This document shows positions 1 through 6,386 of a stretch of DNA of 17,434 bases, piece by piece. The notes below the pieces were generated by a model. It made no database searches and had not been told where the DNA came from. It saw only the letters and a program-made list of their open reading frames with translations. The position numbers were made by a program, and so were the translations under genes. Source of the DNA: Bog-473 sp035483935 (lineage in GTDB: Bacteria > Actinomycetota > Acidimicrobiia > Acidimicrobiales > RAAP-2); contig DATHPK010000058.1 in NCBI GenBank assembly GCA_035483935.1, positions 1 to 17,434 of the forward strand. The letters are read 5' to 3'. Position 1 is the first letter of the stretch. Each line of letters opens with the position of its first letter.

Positions 1-38
1 CGTCCGTCGCGGTCAAGGGCGTGGAGGGCGTGAAGTGA
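1..38 (+). CDS. 3' end of upstream gene, probably nuoM (partial)
   Basis: Only about the last eleven codons are in the window. Reading back from a TGA at 36-38 gives a frame ending S-V-A-V-K-G-V-E-G-V-K. The TGA overlaps the GTG start of nuoN by four bases (GTGA, 35-38), the same junction seen at most operon joints in this window. nuoM normally precedes nuoN in complex I operons, so identity rests on context only; the residues themselves are not diagnostic. A TGA in another frame (31-33) is the alternative end. Confidence 0.4.
   Translation, partial: SVAVKGVEGVK
23..28 (+). promoter_or_regulatory. Ribosome binding site of nuoN
   Basis: GGAGGG lies six bases before the GTG at 35 and supports that start over later in-frame codons. 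It lies inside the end of the preceding gene. Confidence 0.6.
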
Positions 39-1801
39 TCGCGACCCTCCTCGCCACGACGAGCCACGTCCCGTCGGACACCATCGCGGTGCCCCCGATC
101 CGTTGGCTCGCCATCATGCCGCCCATCATCATGATCGGTGGCGCCGTCTTGCTCCTCGGGCTGGCGTCGCTGGTGGCGCGGCCGCTCCGCGTGGCGGTGT
201 CGACGATGGCGACCATCGTGATCTCGGGTGGAGCGCTCGGCGTCGCGATCTGGCAGTGGACCGACGTGCAGGACCACGGACCGCACACCTACATCAAGCA
301 GGCCGTCGTCATGGACGGCTTCAGCGTCTTCGTGATGATGCTCGTTGCGATCGCCATGCTGCTCAGTGCGCTGGTCGCGGACGGGTACCTGCGCCGTGAG
401 GGCGTGCAGGGCGCGGAGTTCCACGTGCTGGCGATGGTGTCCGCCTCGGGCGCCATGTTGATGGCGATGGCCAACGACCTGATCATCGTCTTCCTGGGCC
501 TCGAGATCCTCTCCATCGCCCTCTACGTGTTGACGGCGTTCAACTACCGGCGGGCGGCATCGGGCGAGGCGGCCCTCAAGTACTTCATCCTCGGCGGCTT
601 CTCGTCGGCCATCTTCGTCTACGGCATCGCGCTCACCTATGGCGCCACGGGTTCGACGAACCTGACCCAGATCGCGGACTTCCTCTCCAAGAACGTCGTG
701 CTCTCCAACGGTCTGTTGCTCGCCGGGCTGGCACTCCTGCTGGTGGGCTTCGCGTTCAAGGTGGCGGCGGTGCCGTTCCACATGTGGACGCCCGACGTCT
801 ACCAGGGCGCCCCCTCACCGGTGACTGGCTTCATGGCGGCCGTGGCCAAGGCGGGCGCTTTCGCGGCGATGCTGCGCGTGCTCTTCTCGGCGCTCGGTAC
901 CGTCACGACCGACTGGCGGCCCATCGTCTACGCCCTGGCCGTGCTGTCGCTGGTGCTCGGCGCCTTCGTCGCTCTGCGCCAGCGGGACGTGAAGCGGATG
1001 CTGGCGTACTCGTCGATCAACCATGCGGGCTTCATCCTCCTCGGCGTCACGGCCGGAACGGCGCGCGGCGCGAGCGCTGCGCTCTACTACCTCTTCGCCT
1101 ACATGTTGATGACCATCGGGAGCTTCGCCATCGTGACGCTGCTCGGCAGGGAAGGGGATGCAGACCACGACCTGTCGCGCTACCGAGGCCTGGCCGGCCG
1201 TCAGCCCTTGCTGGCGCTCGCCTTCGCCGTGCTGTTGCTCGCGCAGGCCGGCATGCCGTTCACGACGGGCCTGTGGGCCAAGGTGGAGGTCGTCTTCGCG
1301 GCCATCGACGCCGGCTACGTGCCGCTCGGCGCGATCGCCATGGTGACGGCCGTCGTGGCGGGCTACTTCTACCTCCGGGTGGCCGTGCTCATGTACGCAG
1401 GAGGTGGGCTCGGGGAGCCCGAGGGCGCGGCGGCCGGCGGTTCGGCCGAGCTCGCCTACGACGAGTCCATGGTCGGCGGCGGGACCATCACCGCGACGGC
1501 GCCGCCGGAGATCCCCGACGAAGGCGTGGCGGTGCCGGTCGCCGAACGCGCGAGCGGCGGGGGCTTCGAGTGGGCCACACCGGCCTCGACCGCCGCGGCA
1601 GTCACGACGCTCAACGAGCAGATCCTGTTGGCCGACGAGGACGTCGAGGAGGAAGCAACGGGGCCCGAGCCCGTCGACGTGCCCGTGCTCGCCGCCATCG
1701 CCATCGGGGTGTGCACCGGGGTCACGGTGCTCTTCGGCATCTGGCCCCAGCCGCTCATCGACTTCGCCAACCACGCCACGCTGCTCTTCTTGCCGCACTA
1801 A
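35..1801 (+). CDS. nuoN: NADH-quinone oxidoreductase subunit N
   Basis: This is an antiporter-like proton-pumping subunit in the membrane arm of respiratory complex I, which passes electrons from NADH to menaquinone or ubiquinone. The protein is 588 residues and mostly transmembrane helices. Family landmarks are visible: a helix with GLEILSIALYVL carrying the conserved Glu, the GFAFKVAAVPFHMWTPDVYQ loop with the channel Lys, the KRMLAYSSINHAGF segment, and AQAGMPFTTGLWAK. GTG at 35 is chosen because GGAGGG (23-28) sits six bases upstream and the start overlaps the previous stop. The family is usually about 480-520 residues. The excess is a hydrophilic Ala/Gly/Glu/Pro-rich stretch at about residues 455-545, between the last two helices. 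It appears to be the last gene of its operon. Confidence 0.95.
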   Translation: MIATLLATTSHVPSDTIAVPPIRWLAIMPPIIMIGGAVLLLGLASLVARPLRVAVSTMATIVISGGALGVAIWQWTDVQDHGPHTYIKQAVVMDGFSVFVMMLVAIAMLLSALVADGYLRREGVQGAEFHVLAMVSASGAMLMAMANDLIIVFLGLEILSIALYVLTAFNYRRAASGEAALKYFILGGFSSAIFVYGIALTYGATGSTNLTQIADFLSKNVVLSNGLLLAGLALLLVGFAFKVAAVPFHMWTPDVYQGAPSPVTGFMAAVAKAGAFAAMLRVLFSALGTVTTDWRPIVYALAVLSLVLGAFVALRQRDVKRMLAYSSINHAGFILLGVTAGTARGASAALYYLFAYMLMTIGSFAIVTLLGREGDADHDLSRYRGLAGRQPLLALAFAVLLLAQAGMPFTTGLWAKVEVVFAAIDAGYVPLGAIAMVTAVVAGYFYLRVAVLMYAGGGLGEPEGAAAGGSAELAYDESMVGGGTITATAPPEIPDEGVAVPVAERASGGGFEWATPASTAAAVTTLNEQILLADEDVEEEATGPEPVDVPVLAAIAIGVCTGVTVLFGIWPQPLIDFANHATLLFLPH

Positions 1802-1816
1802 CGCTCAGCCCGGGTC

Positions 1817-1839
1817 GCCCACGCCCGTGTGACGTGGGC
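1817..1839 (+). terminator. Hairpin after nuoN, possible terminator
   Basis: A perfect 7-bp stem, GCCCACG (1817-1823) and CGTGGGC (1833-1839), encloses a 9-base loop. It begins 16 bases after the nuoN stop. There is no T run after it, so it would be an atypical GC-rich terminator or just a 3'-end stabilising structure. Confidence 0.4.
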
Positions 1840-1888
1840 CAGGACATACGGTGCCGCTTCCCCCCGGTGGGGCTCGGAGGTGCCGCCG

Positions 1889-1894
1889 TAAGCT
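1889..1894 (+). promoter_or_regulatory. Candidate -10 element (TAAGCT)
   Basis: TAAGCT fits the actinobacterial TANNNT -10 pattern and is followed by GAGC. The same TAARCTGRRC string occurs at 5872 and 11602, each time just upstream of a plus-strand gene. No convincing -35 box is seen. It would give a leader of about 40 bases for the gene starting at 1943. Confidence 0.4.
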
Positions 1895-1942
1895 GAGCGC
1901 TTCGCAGCGGTTTTCCTCAGGTGGGAACCGCCGGCGCGACCG

Positions 1943-2638
1943 GTGGACGAGGAACGGATCGAGATGGACGAGGAATCGACCGGGCGTAAGTCCGGTCCGG
2001 CGGCGGCGCCCGAGGAGCCCGGCCTGGCCGATCGCCTCATACGCGAGGAGTTCGGGGAGCCCACTTCCGCCACCCCCGAGACCACGCCGGTCCCCGTCGT
2101 GGCACCTGCCGCATCTCTCGTCGCAGAGAAGTCGGCACGGGCCTCCGTCCATCAGGAATCCGCCGAGCCGGTGCGCCTTCCCCGGTCGCGCTCTCACCGC
2201 ACCGGCATGCTGGCCGGCCTGGGTGTGGTCGGGGTCCTGCTGGCTGTGCTCGTACTGCTCTCCCCGGGCAGCGGCCAGCCGCGACTGCCGGTACAAAGCG
2301 TGCAGAACGTGAGTCCGATCAGCGCCAACGGGCCCAAGACCGCCGCGGCCACGGTCCAGCCGGCCTCCGCTCCATCCCCGACCACCTCGTCGACGACGCC
2401 CAGCCCCAGTACGCCGACGACTCAGCCGCGCAGGAGCGAGACGGCTCCGACGGCAGGCACCTATGTGTACCTGCCCGGGACGACGGCGCCCGCGCCGCCA
2501 CCGACACCGACACCGACGACCAGCGCGACCGTCCCGACGACGACCACGGCGCCCCCGCCTCCGCCGACGACGACAACGACCTCGCCCCCCACGACAACGA
2601 CCACCGCCAAGCACTGCATCCTCGGCCTCATCTGCTGA
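1943..2638 (+). CDS. Membrane-anchored protein with Pro/Thr-rich extracytoplasmic tail, function unknown
   Basis: I do not recognise a family. The 231-residue product has an acidic N-terminal cytoplasmic part (about residues 1-80), a basic stretch (RSRSHR) then one membrane helix at about 88-107, and an outside region that becomes almost pure Pro and Thr from about residue 180. The last residues are KHCILGLIC, with two cysteines that could form a disulfide. The charge pattern suggests the N-terminus stays inside. GTG at 1943 gives the longest form. ATG at 1964 is preceded by GAGGAA (1949-1954, nine bases away) and may be the true start, giving 224 residues. It is preceded by its own possible promoter and is convergent with the next gene. 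The tail may span or rest in the cell wall; that is a guess from composition. Confidence 0.7.
   Translation: MDEERIEMDEESTGRKSGPAAAPEEPGLADRLIREEFGEPTSATPETTPVPVVAPAASLVAEKSARASVHQESAEPVRLPRSRSHRTGMLAGLGVVGVLLAVLVLLSPGSGQPRLPVQSVQNVSPISANGPKTAAATVQPASAPSPTTSSTTPSPSTPTTQPRRSETAPTAGTYVYLPGTTAPAPPPTPTPTTSATVPTTTTAPPPPPTTTTTSPPTTTTTAKHCILGLIC
2480..2608 (+). repeat. Low-complexity ACG/CCG-rich tract encoding Pro/Thr tail
   Basis: Short runs of CCGACA, ACGACG and ACGACA alternate with C-rich stretches. They encode TPTPTT, TTTT, PPPPP and TTTTT runs. Such tracts change length easily by slippage, so length variation between strains is likely. Confidence 0.6.
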
Positions 2639-2659
2639 GGGTCTCTCGGTTGTCCGCCC

Positions 2660-5600
2660 TTACGCCCGTGGACCGGTCGCCTCGGCCTCTCGTGCCGCCG
2701 CGCTGACCTCCTCGGACCCGATGGCGGCGACGACCTCTTCGGGCACCGCAGGCCCCGCTCGCTTCGCCACGCCCGTCGTGAGGAGCCGCCCGATCACCGG
2801 CACCTCGGTCAGGGACTCGGCCCGCATGATCTGGACCGCGACCGGCACGAACTGCTCAGCGGAGTCGAAGACGATGTAGCGCGGCAGCCAGCGTGGCTCG
2901 TACTTCGAGTTGAACCGCCACAGCGTCTCTATCTGGAGGACGCCGGACAGGCGGCGGATCGCCCAGCGCTCGACGCGCTGGGTCACGCCGTCGCCCGAGT
3001 CTCCCTCCAGGATCGACCGCATGGCCGCGAAGTTCAGGCTGAGACCGCTCATCCCCCGCTCCTTGAGGTGGGCGATCGTCGAGCAGAGCGCGAAGTCGAG
3101 CAGGCCGTTGGGATGGTCGCCCGGGTCGCGGCGCATCAGGTCGAGTGAGTACCCGCCGATGGCCGGCGACGGGACGAACTGGCACATGGCAACCGGCTCA
3201 CCGTCGGGCCCCTCGACCAGCGTCAAGAGCAGGTCGGCGTCACGCGGGTCGAACAGCCGCCCCAGCATCATGGAGAAGCCGCGTTCCTGCTCGCCCCGGC
3301 GGCTCTTGGCCATCAACTCGGCCATGCGCGCGGCATCCTGCGGATCGAGATGGGCGGGATCGAGGAAGCGAACGGTGTAGCCGTAACGCGCGACACGATT
3401 GACGGCCTGGCGCAGTCCCTTCATCTTCCCGCCCTCGAGGGAGAAGACGCGTGGATCGACGACGGCTTCGTCTCCGATGTAGACGAACCGCATCCCCGAG
3501 GCCTGGTACGTGGGGAGCCACTCTTCACCGGCACCCATCACCCCGAGCCCCCAACCGTGGCGGTCGACGTAGCGACGGAACGCATCCCACACGTGCGCCC
3601 GTTCGGAGAACGGGCCGATCGGGTCCGGGGAGACCAGGCACACCCCGCCGAAGACCGCATAGGCGACCAGCGAATCGCGGTGGAAGAACCACTGCTTGTC
3701 GTCCCGCAGCGCGAAGTAGTCGAGCGTGCCCGTGCCATGCCGGCGGACGATGTCGCGCGCCCGCAACTCCGCGGCGCGTCGGCCGACTGCGGCGCGCCCC
3801 GAGGAGAGGCTCCGGTCGACGACGGGACGCGTCAGGAGGTAGAGCGCCACGACGATCAGGCTGATCCCGACCGCGAGGAGGGTGATTGACGCGAAGCGGT
3901 CGATCGTCGACGGGAACCGGACCCACTTCACGCCGACGAGCCGTTCTGCCGAGCCGGCGAGCACGCTGGGCCAGCCCGGGAGTGGATGGTGGTGCACGTT
4001 GCCGGCCACTTCGACGCCCACGAAGCCACCGAGGGTCGCAAACAGGCCGCCGATGGCGAGGATGGCGAACGCACCGACCACCGTCGCGGGCTCGGACACG
4101 GCGCGGAAGAGGTCGCGCTGCACGACGAGCAACACCAGGACGGCGGCGCACACCAACAGCGTGATCACGTCAGCTGCATGCACGAGATGGAGGGCCAGCG
4201 TCGCCGTGAGCAACAGCACCGCTACCAGCCAGGAGCGGCGTTGGCCCCGCAGGATGCCTCGCGACAGCATGATCATCCCGATGCCGGCGATGGCAACCAG
4301 GGCCCCCGCGGCCTGGACGAGGGCCACCGGCAGGTATTGCGCGATCAGATGGAGGTGGGTCCGCAGCGGGGCAGTCACCGACGAGAGCAGGTCGATGGCG
4401 CCCGCCACGAAGAGGGACACCGCCGCGAGGCGCCGGATCCGCCGCACCCGGACACGGTCCGCGGCGACCTCGGGAGCGGGCGGCCACGACGCCCCGGTCG
4501 GCCATCCCGCCACCAGCTCGGCGTGGACCTCGGCGGCTTTGGTGCGGCCCTTGATGACCGAGTCCGCCGTGACGAGCCGCTCGCCCATCGTCGCCATCGG
4601 AAGGTCGGCCGTGGCCAGGATGAGGCGGACGTGTAGCTCGGCCCCCGTCTCGATCTCGATGGTCGACTCCTGCCGGTGGTGCAGGAAGGTCGGGGGCAGC
4701 CCCAGCCGGCCGCGGTGCTCGTGCACGACCTCGGATGTCGCACCCGGACACGCGAAGAAGCCCGCGTCGAGGTGGGTGAGTTCGGGAGCGACGGCACCCC
4801 CCGCGATAACACCGGCGGCTCCGTTCTCGACGGCGTTCCGCGTCATGTCGAGCGCGTTCTCGCCGTCTATCTCGAGTTGCGCGTGCGCGATCGGCCCGGC
4901 GCCCGATCGTTCGCGGGCCCACGGCGCGGGGAGGCCCTCGCCGCCCAGAGCACGCCAGATGCCGCGCGACGTGATCGCGACCACAAGCGCGAGTACGGCG
5001 AGCAGCGCGACCGCGATCACCAACGTGACGACGAAGCGGGAGAACCATGAAGCGTTGTAGGCGTGTTGGAGCGCGTTCTGCTGTCGGGGAGAGCGGAAGA
5101 CGTGCCCGAGGCCATGGGAGACCCACTCGATCCGTAACAACAGGGCAATCGCCGCGAGCACGAGGGGCGGTGCCCACAGATAGCGACGCAGACGCCGGTA
5201 GAGCAGACGAGAGGTGACGAAGCGCCGGGACTCGAGAGGGTCGTCGAGCCGCTCGATCCCGGCCAGCCAGGGTCGGTCGTCACCGGGGGTGGCATCGATG
5301 GGAGTGGTGTCGGGACGCATCGACCCGGCGCGAACCAACACCGTCCGTCGTCCCGAACCGGTTTCGCAGTCGAGGTCGACGGCCTCGACGACCCGGACGC
5401 CGCCGCGGGTCAACGCACCGACGAGCGCGCTGTCCCTCGCGCCGGGCGCCATCACGACGAGCACCGCCGATTCCGGACGGACGGCGAACGCACCCAGCGC
5501 CGCCGTGAGATCGGGGTGATTCTCGAACGCCTCGAGGGCCGAGCCCTCGGGGCATCCCTGCGCGACGAGCCGGCCGCACACGATCAGGATCCCAGGCCCC

Positions 5601-5785
5601 TGCCACTCCTCGAGCCGCCGCGTGATGTCCCGGCTCACCGCCGCGGACGAGGCCGACGGCTCGGGCGGGAGCAGGAGGTCGCCGATCACTTCGACACGGC
5701 GGCCCAAGGCGACGTCGATCCGGCAGCGCTCACCGTGCGGTTGGGGCTCGGTGCCGAGCACGGCGCTGTCGATGTTGCCGTTCAT
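2660..5785 (-). CDS. Fusion: phosphoesterase-like N-terminal half plus MprF/LysX-type DUF2156 aminoacyl-phosphatidylglycerol synthase
   Basis: The protein has 1041 residues. The C-terminal domain, about residues 670-985, is the GNAT-like DUF2156 fold of phosphatidylglycerol lysyltransferases; FFHRDSLVAYAVFGG, LVSPDPIGP, SLEGGKMKGLRQAVNR and LSLNFAAMR are typical. It follows a block of about six membrane helices (residues 452-652). Members transfer an amino acid from tRNA to membrane phospholipid, lowering negative surface charge and sensitivity to cationic peptides. No lysyl-tRNA synthetase domain follows, unlike mycobacterial LysX. The first 400 residues resemble a calcineurin-type metallophosphoesterase split by two helices (about 203-219 and 250-272), but the metal-site motifs look replaced (GDLLL 35-39, CGRL 70-73, GARD 115-118, GGAV 329-332). 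The start is ATG at 5785 with no strong Shine-Dalgarno. The lipid and amino-acid substrates cannot be read from sequence. Confidence 0.85.
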   Translation of the reverse strand: MNGNIDSAVLGTEPQPHGERCRIDVALGRRVEVIGDLLLPPEPSASSAAVSRDITRRLEEWQGPGILIVCGRLVAQGCPEGSALEAFENHPDLTAALGAFAVRPESAVLVVMAPGARDSALVGALTRGGVRVVEAVDLDCETGSGRRTVLVRAGSMRPDTTPIDATPGDDRPWLAGIERLDDPLESRRFVTSRLLYRRLRRYLWAPPLVLAAIALLLRIEWVSHGLGHVFRSPRQQNALQHAYNASWFSRFVVTLVIAVALLAVLALVVAITSRGIWRALGGEGLPAPWARERSGAGPIAHAQLEIDGENALDMTRNAVENGAAGVIAGGAVAPELTHLDAGFFACPGATSEVVHEHRGRLGLPPTFLHHRQESTIEIETGAELHVRLILATADLPMATMGERLVTADSVIKGRTKAAEVHAELVAGWPTGASWPPAPEVAADRVRVRRIRRLAAVSLFVAGAIDLLSSVTAPLRTHLHLIAQYLPVALVQAAGALVAIAGIGMIMLSRGILRGQRRSWLVAVLLLTATLALHLVHAADVITLLVCAAVLVLLVVQRDLFRAVSEPATVVGAFAILAIGGLFATLGGFVGVEVAGNVHHHPLPGWPSVLAGSAERLVGVKWVRFPSTIDRFASITLLAVGISLIVVALYLLTRPVVDRSLSSGRAAVGRRAAELRARDIVRRHGTGTLDYFALRDDKQWFFHRDSLVAYAVFGGVCLVSPDPIGPFSERAHVWDAFRRYVDRHGWGLGVMGAGEEWLPTYQASGMRFVYIGDEAVVDPRVFSLEGGKMKGLRQAVNRVARYGYTVRFLDPAHLDPQDAARMAELMAKSRRGEQERGFSMMLGRLFDPRDADLLLTLVEGPDGEPVAMCQFVPSPAIGGYSLDLMRRDPGDHPNGLLDFALCSTIAHLKERGMSGLSLNFAAMRSILEGDSGDGVTQRVERWAIRRLSGVLQIETLWRFNSKYEPRWLPRYIVFDSAEQFVPVAVQIMRAESLTEVPVIGRLLTTGVAKRAGPAVPEEVVAAIGSEEVSAAAREAEATGPRA

Positions 5786-5822
5786 GCGCCGTCCATCGTG
5801 TCACTTCTTCACATATGGGACG

Positions 5823-5840
5823 CTCCCTCCAGAGGGGGAG
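5823..5840. other. Inverted repeat in divergent intergenic region
   Basis: CTCCCTC (5823-5829) and GGGGGAG (5834-5840) form a 7-bp stem with one T-G pair and a CAGA loop. It lies between the start of the minus-strand membrane protein gene and the candidate promoter of the plus-strand HAD gene. It could be an operator or a structure in the leader of the minus-strand mRNA. Confidence 0.3.
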
Positions 5841-5871
5841 TCCGTCCGCCAGAAGGAGGAGGTCAGGTCGT

Positions 5872-5877
5872 TAAGCT
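5872..5877 (+). promoter_or_regulatory. Candidate -10 element (TAAGCT) of HAD gene
   Basis: TAAGCT is followed by GGGC and matches the motif at 1889 and 11602. Eight bases separate it from the GTG at 5886, so transcription would begin at or next to the start codon. No clear -35 box is visible. Confidence 0.45.
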
Positions 5878-5885
5878 GGGCTTTC

Positions 5886-6386
5886 GTGCCCGGTCCACGC
5901 CCAGACACCAGGCGGACGAACTGGGCCTGGCGCGAAGGCCCGGCCCCCGGCCCGGCCGTCGTGTTCGACATCGACGGCGTGCTGTCCGATGCGGCCGGGC
6001 GCCAGCACTTCATCGAACGCGGCAGGCGGGATTGGACCGCCTTCTTCGAAGCCTGCGGGGACGACCCGGTGATCGAGGAGATCGCACGGCTCCTGGAGCT
6101 CCTCGACGCTTCGCTGCACGTCGTACTCCTCACCGGCCGGCCGCTCCGCGTCCAACCCCAGACGTTGGCCTGGCTCAAGCGTTACGGCCTGCGGTGGGAC
6201 CTCTTGGTCATGCGGGCCCAAGGGGACTACGCGCACGTCACGGGGTTCAAGCAGGCGGCCGTCGAACAACTGCGCGAGTTCGGCTTCGATCTGCGTCTCG
6301 CCTTCGAGGACGACCCGTCCAACCATGCGATGTACGTCGCGGCGGGAGTGCCGTGCGTCTACATCCACTCCGGCTACTACGAGTAG
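5886..6386 (+). CDS. HAD-superfamily phosphatase, T4 polynucleotide kinase phosphatase-domain type
   Basis: The 166-residue product shows all HAD landmarks: VVFDIDGVL with nucleophile D28 and acid/base D30, the motif II threonine T83 in LLTGR, a motif III lysine (K122 in TGFKQ), and acidic E141-D142-D143 in AFEDD. The MRAQGDY segment (109-115) matches the MRxxGD stretch typical of the phosphatase domain of T4 Pnkp and many phage or bacterial stand-alone relatives. No kinase domain is attached. Substrate is unknown; a nucleotide or nucleic-acid 3' phosphate is possible. GTG at 5886 is chosen because residues encoded upstream are not protein-like and overlap the divergent gene, and because a -10-like box lies eight bases before it. 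A purine-rich AAGGAGGAGG lies at about 5853-5862, too far upstream to serve this GTG. The end overlaps the lnt end by 10 bases. Confidence 0.8.
   Translation: MPGPRPDTRRTNWAWREGPAPGPAVVFDIDGVLSDAAGRQHFIERGRRDWTAFFEACGDDPVIEEIARLLELLDASLHVVLLTGRPLRVQPQTLAWLKRYGLRWDLLVMRAQGDYAHVTGFKQAAVEQLREFGFDLRLAFEDDPSNHAMYVAAGVPCVYIHSGYYE

Noticed and set aside
1898..1914. CGCT-TCGC-AGCG hairpin followed by GTTTT, as a terminator
   Set aside because: The stem is only four base pairs and lies downstream of the likely promoter of the next gene, where a terminator makes little sense.
3882..5060. Plus-strand open frame of 392 codons
   Set aside because: Antisense to the membrane fusion protein, whose helices and DUF2156 motifs are clear. 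The plus-strand product is Ser/Arg/Thr-rich and not protein-like.
5622..5885. N-terminal extension of the HAD gene to 5622
   Set aside because: It would overlap the start of the divergent gene, its residues have no family similarity, and the promoter-like box at 5872 lies inside it.
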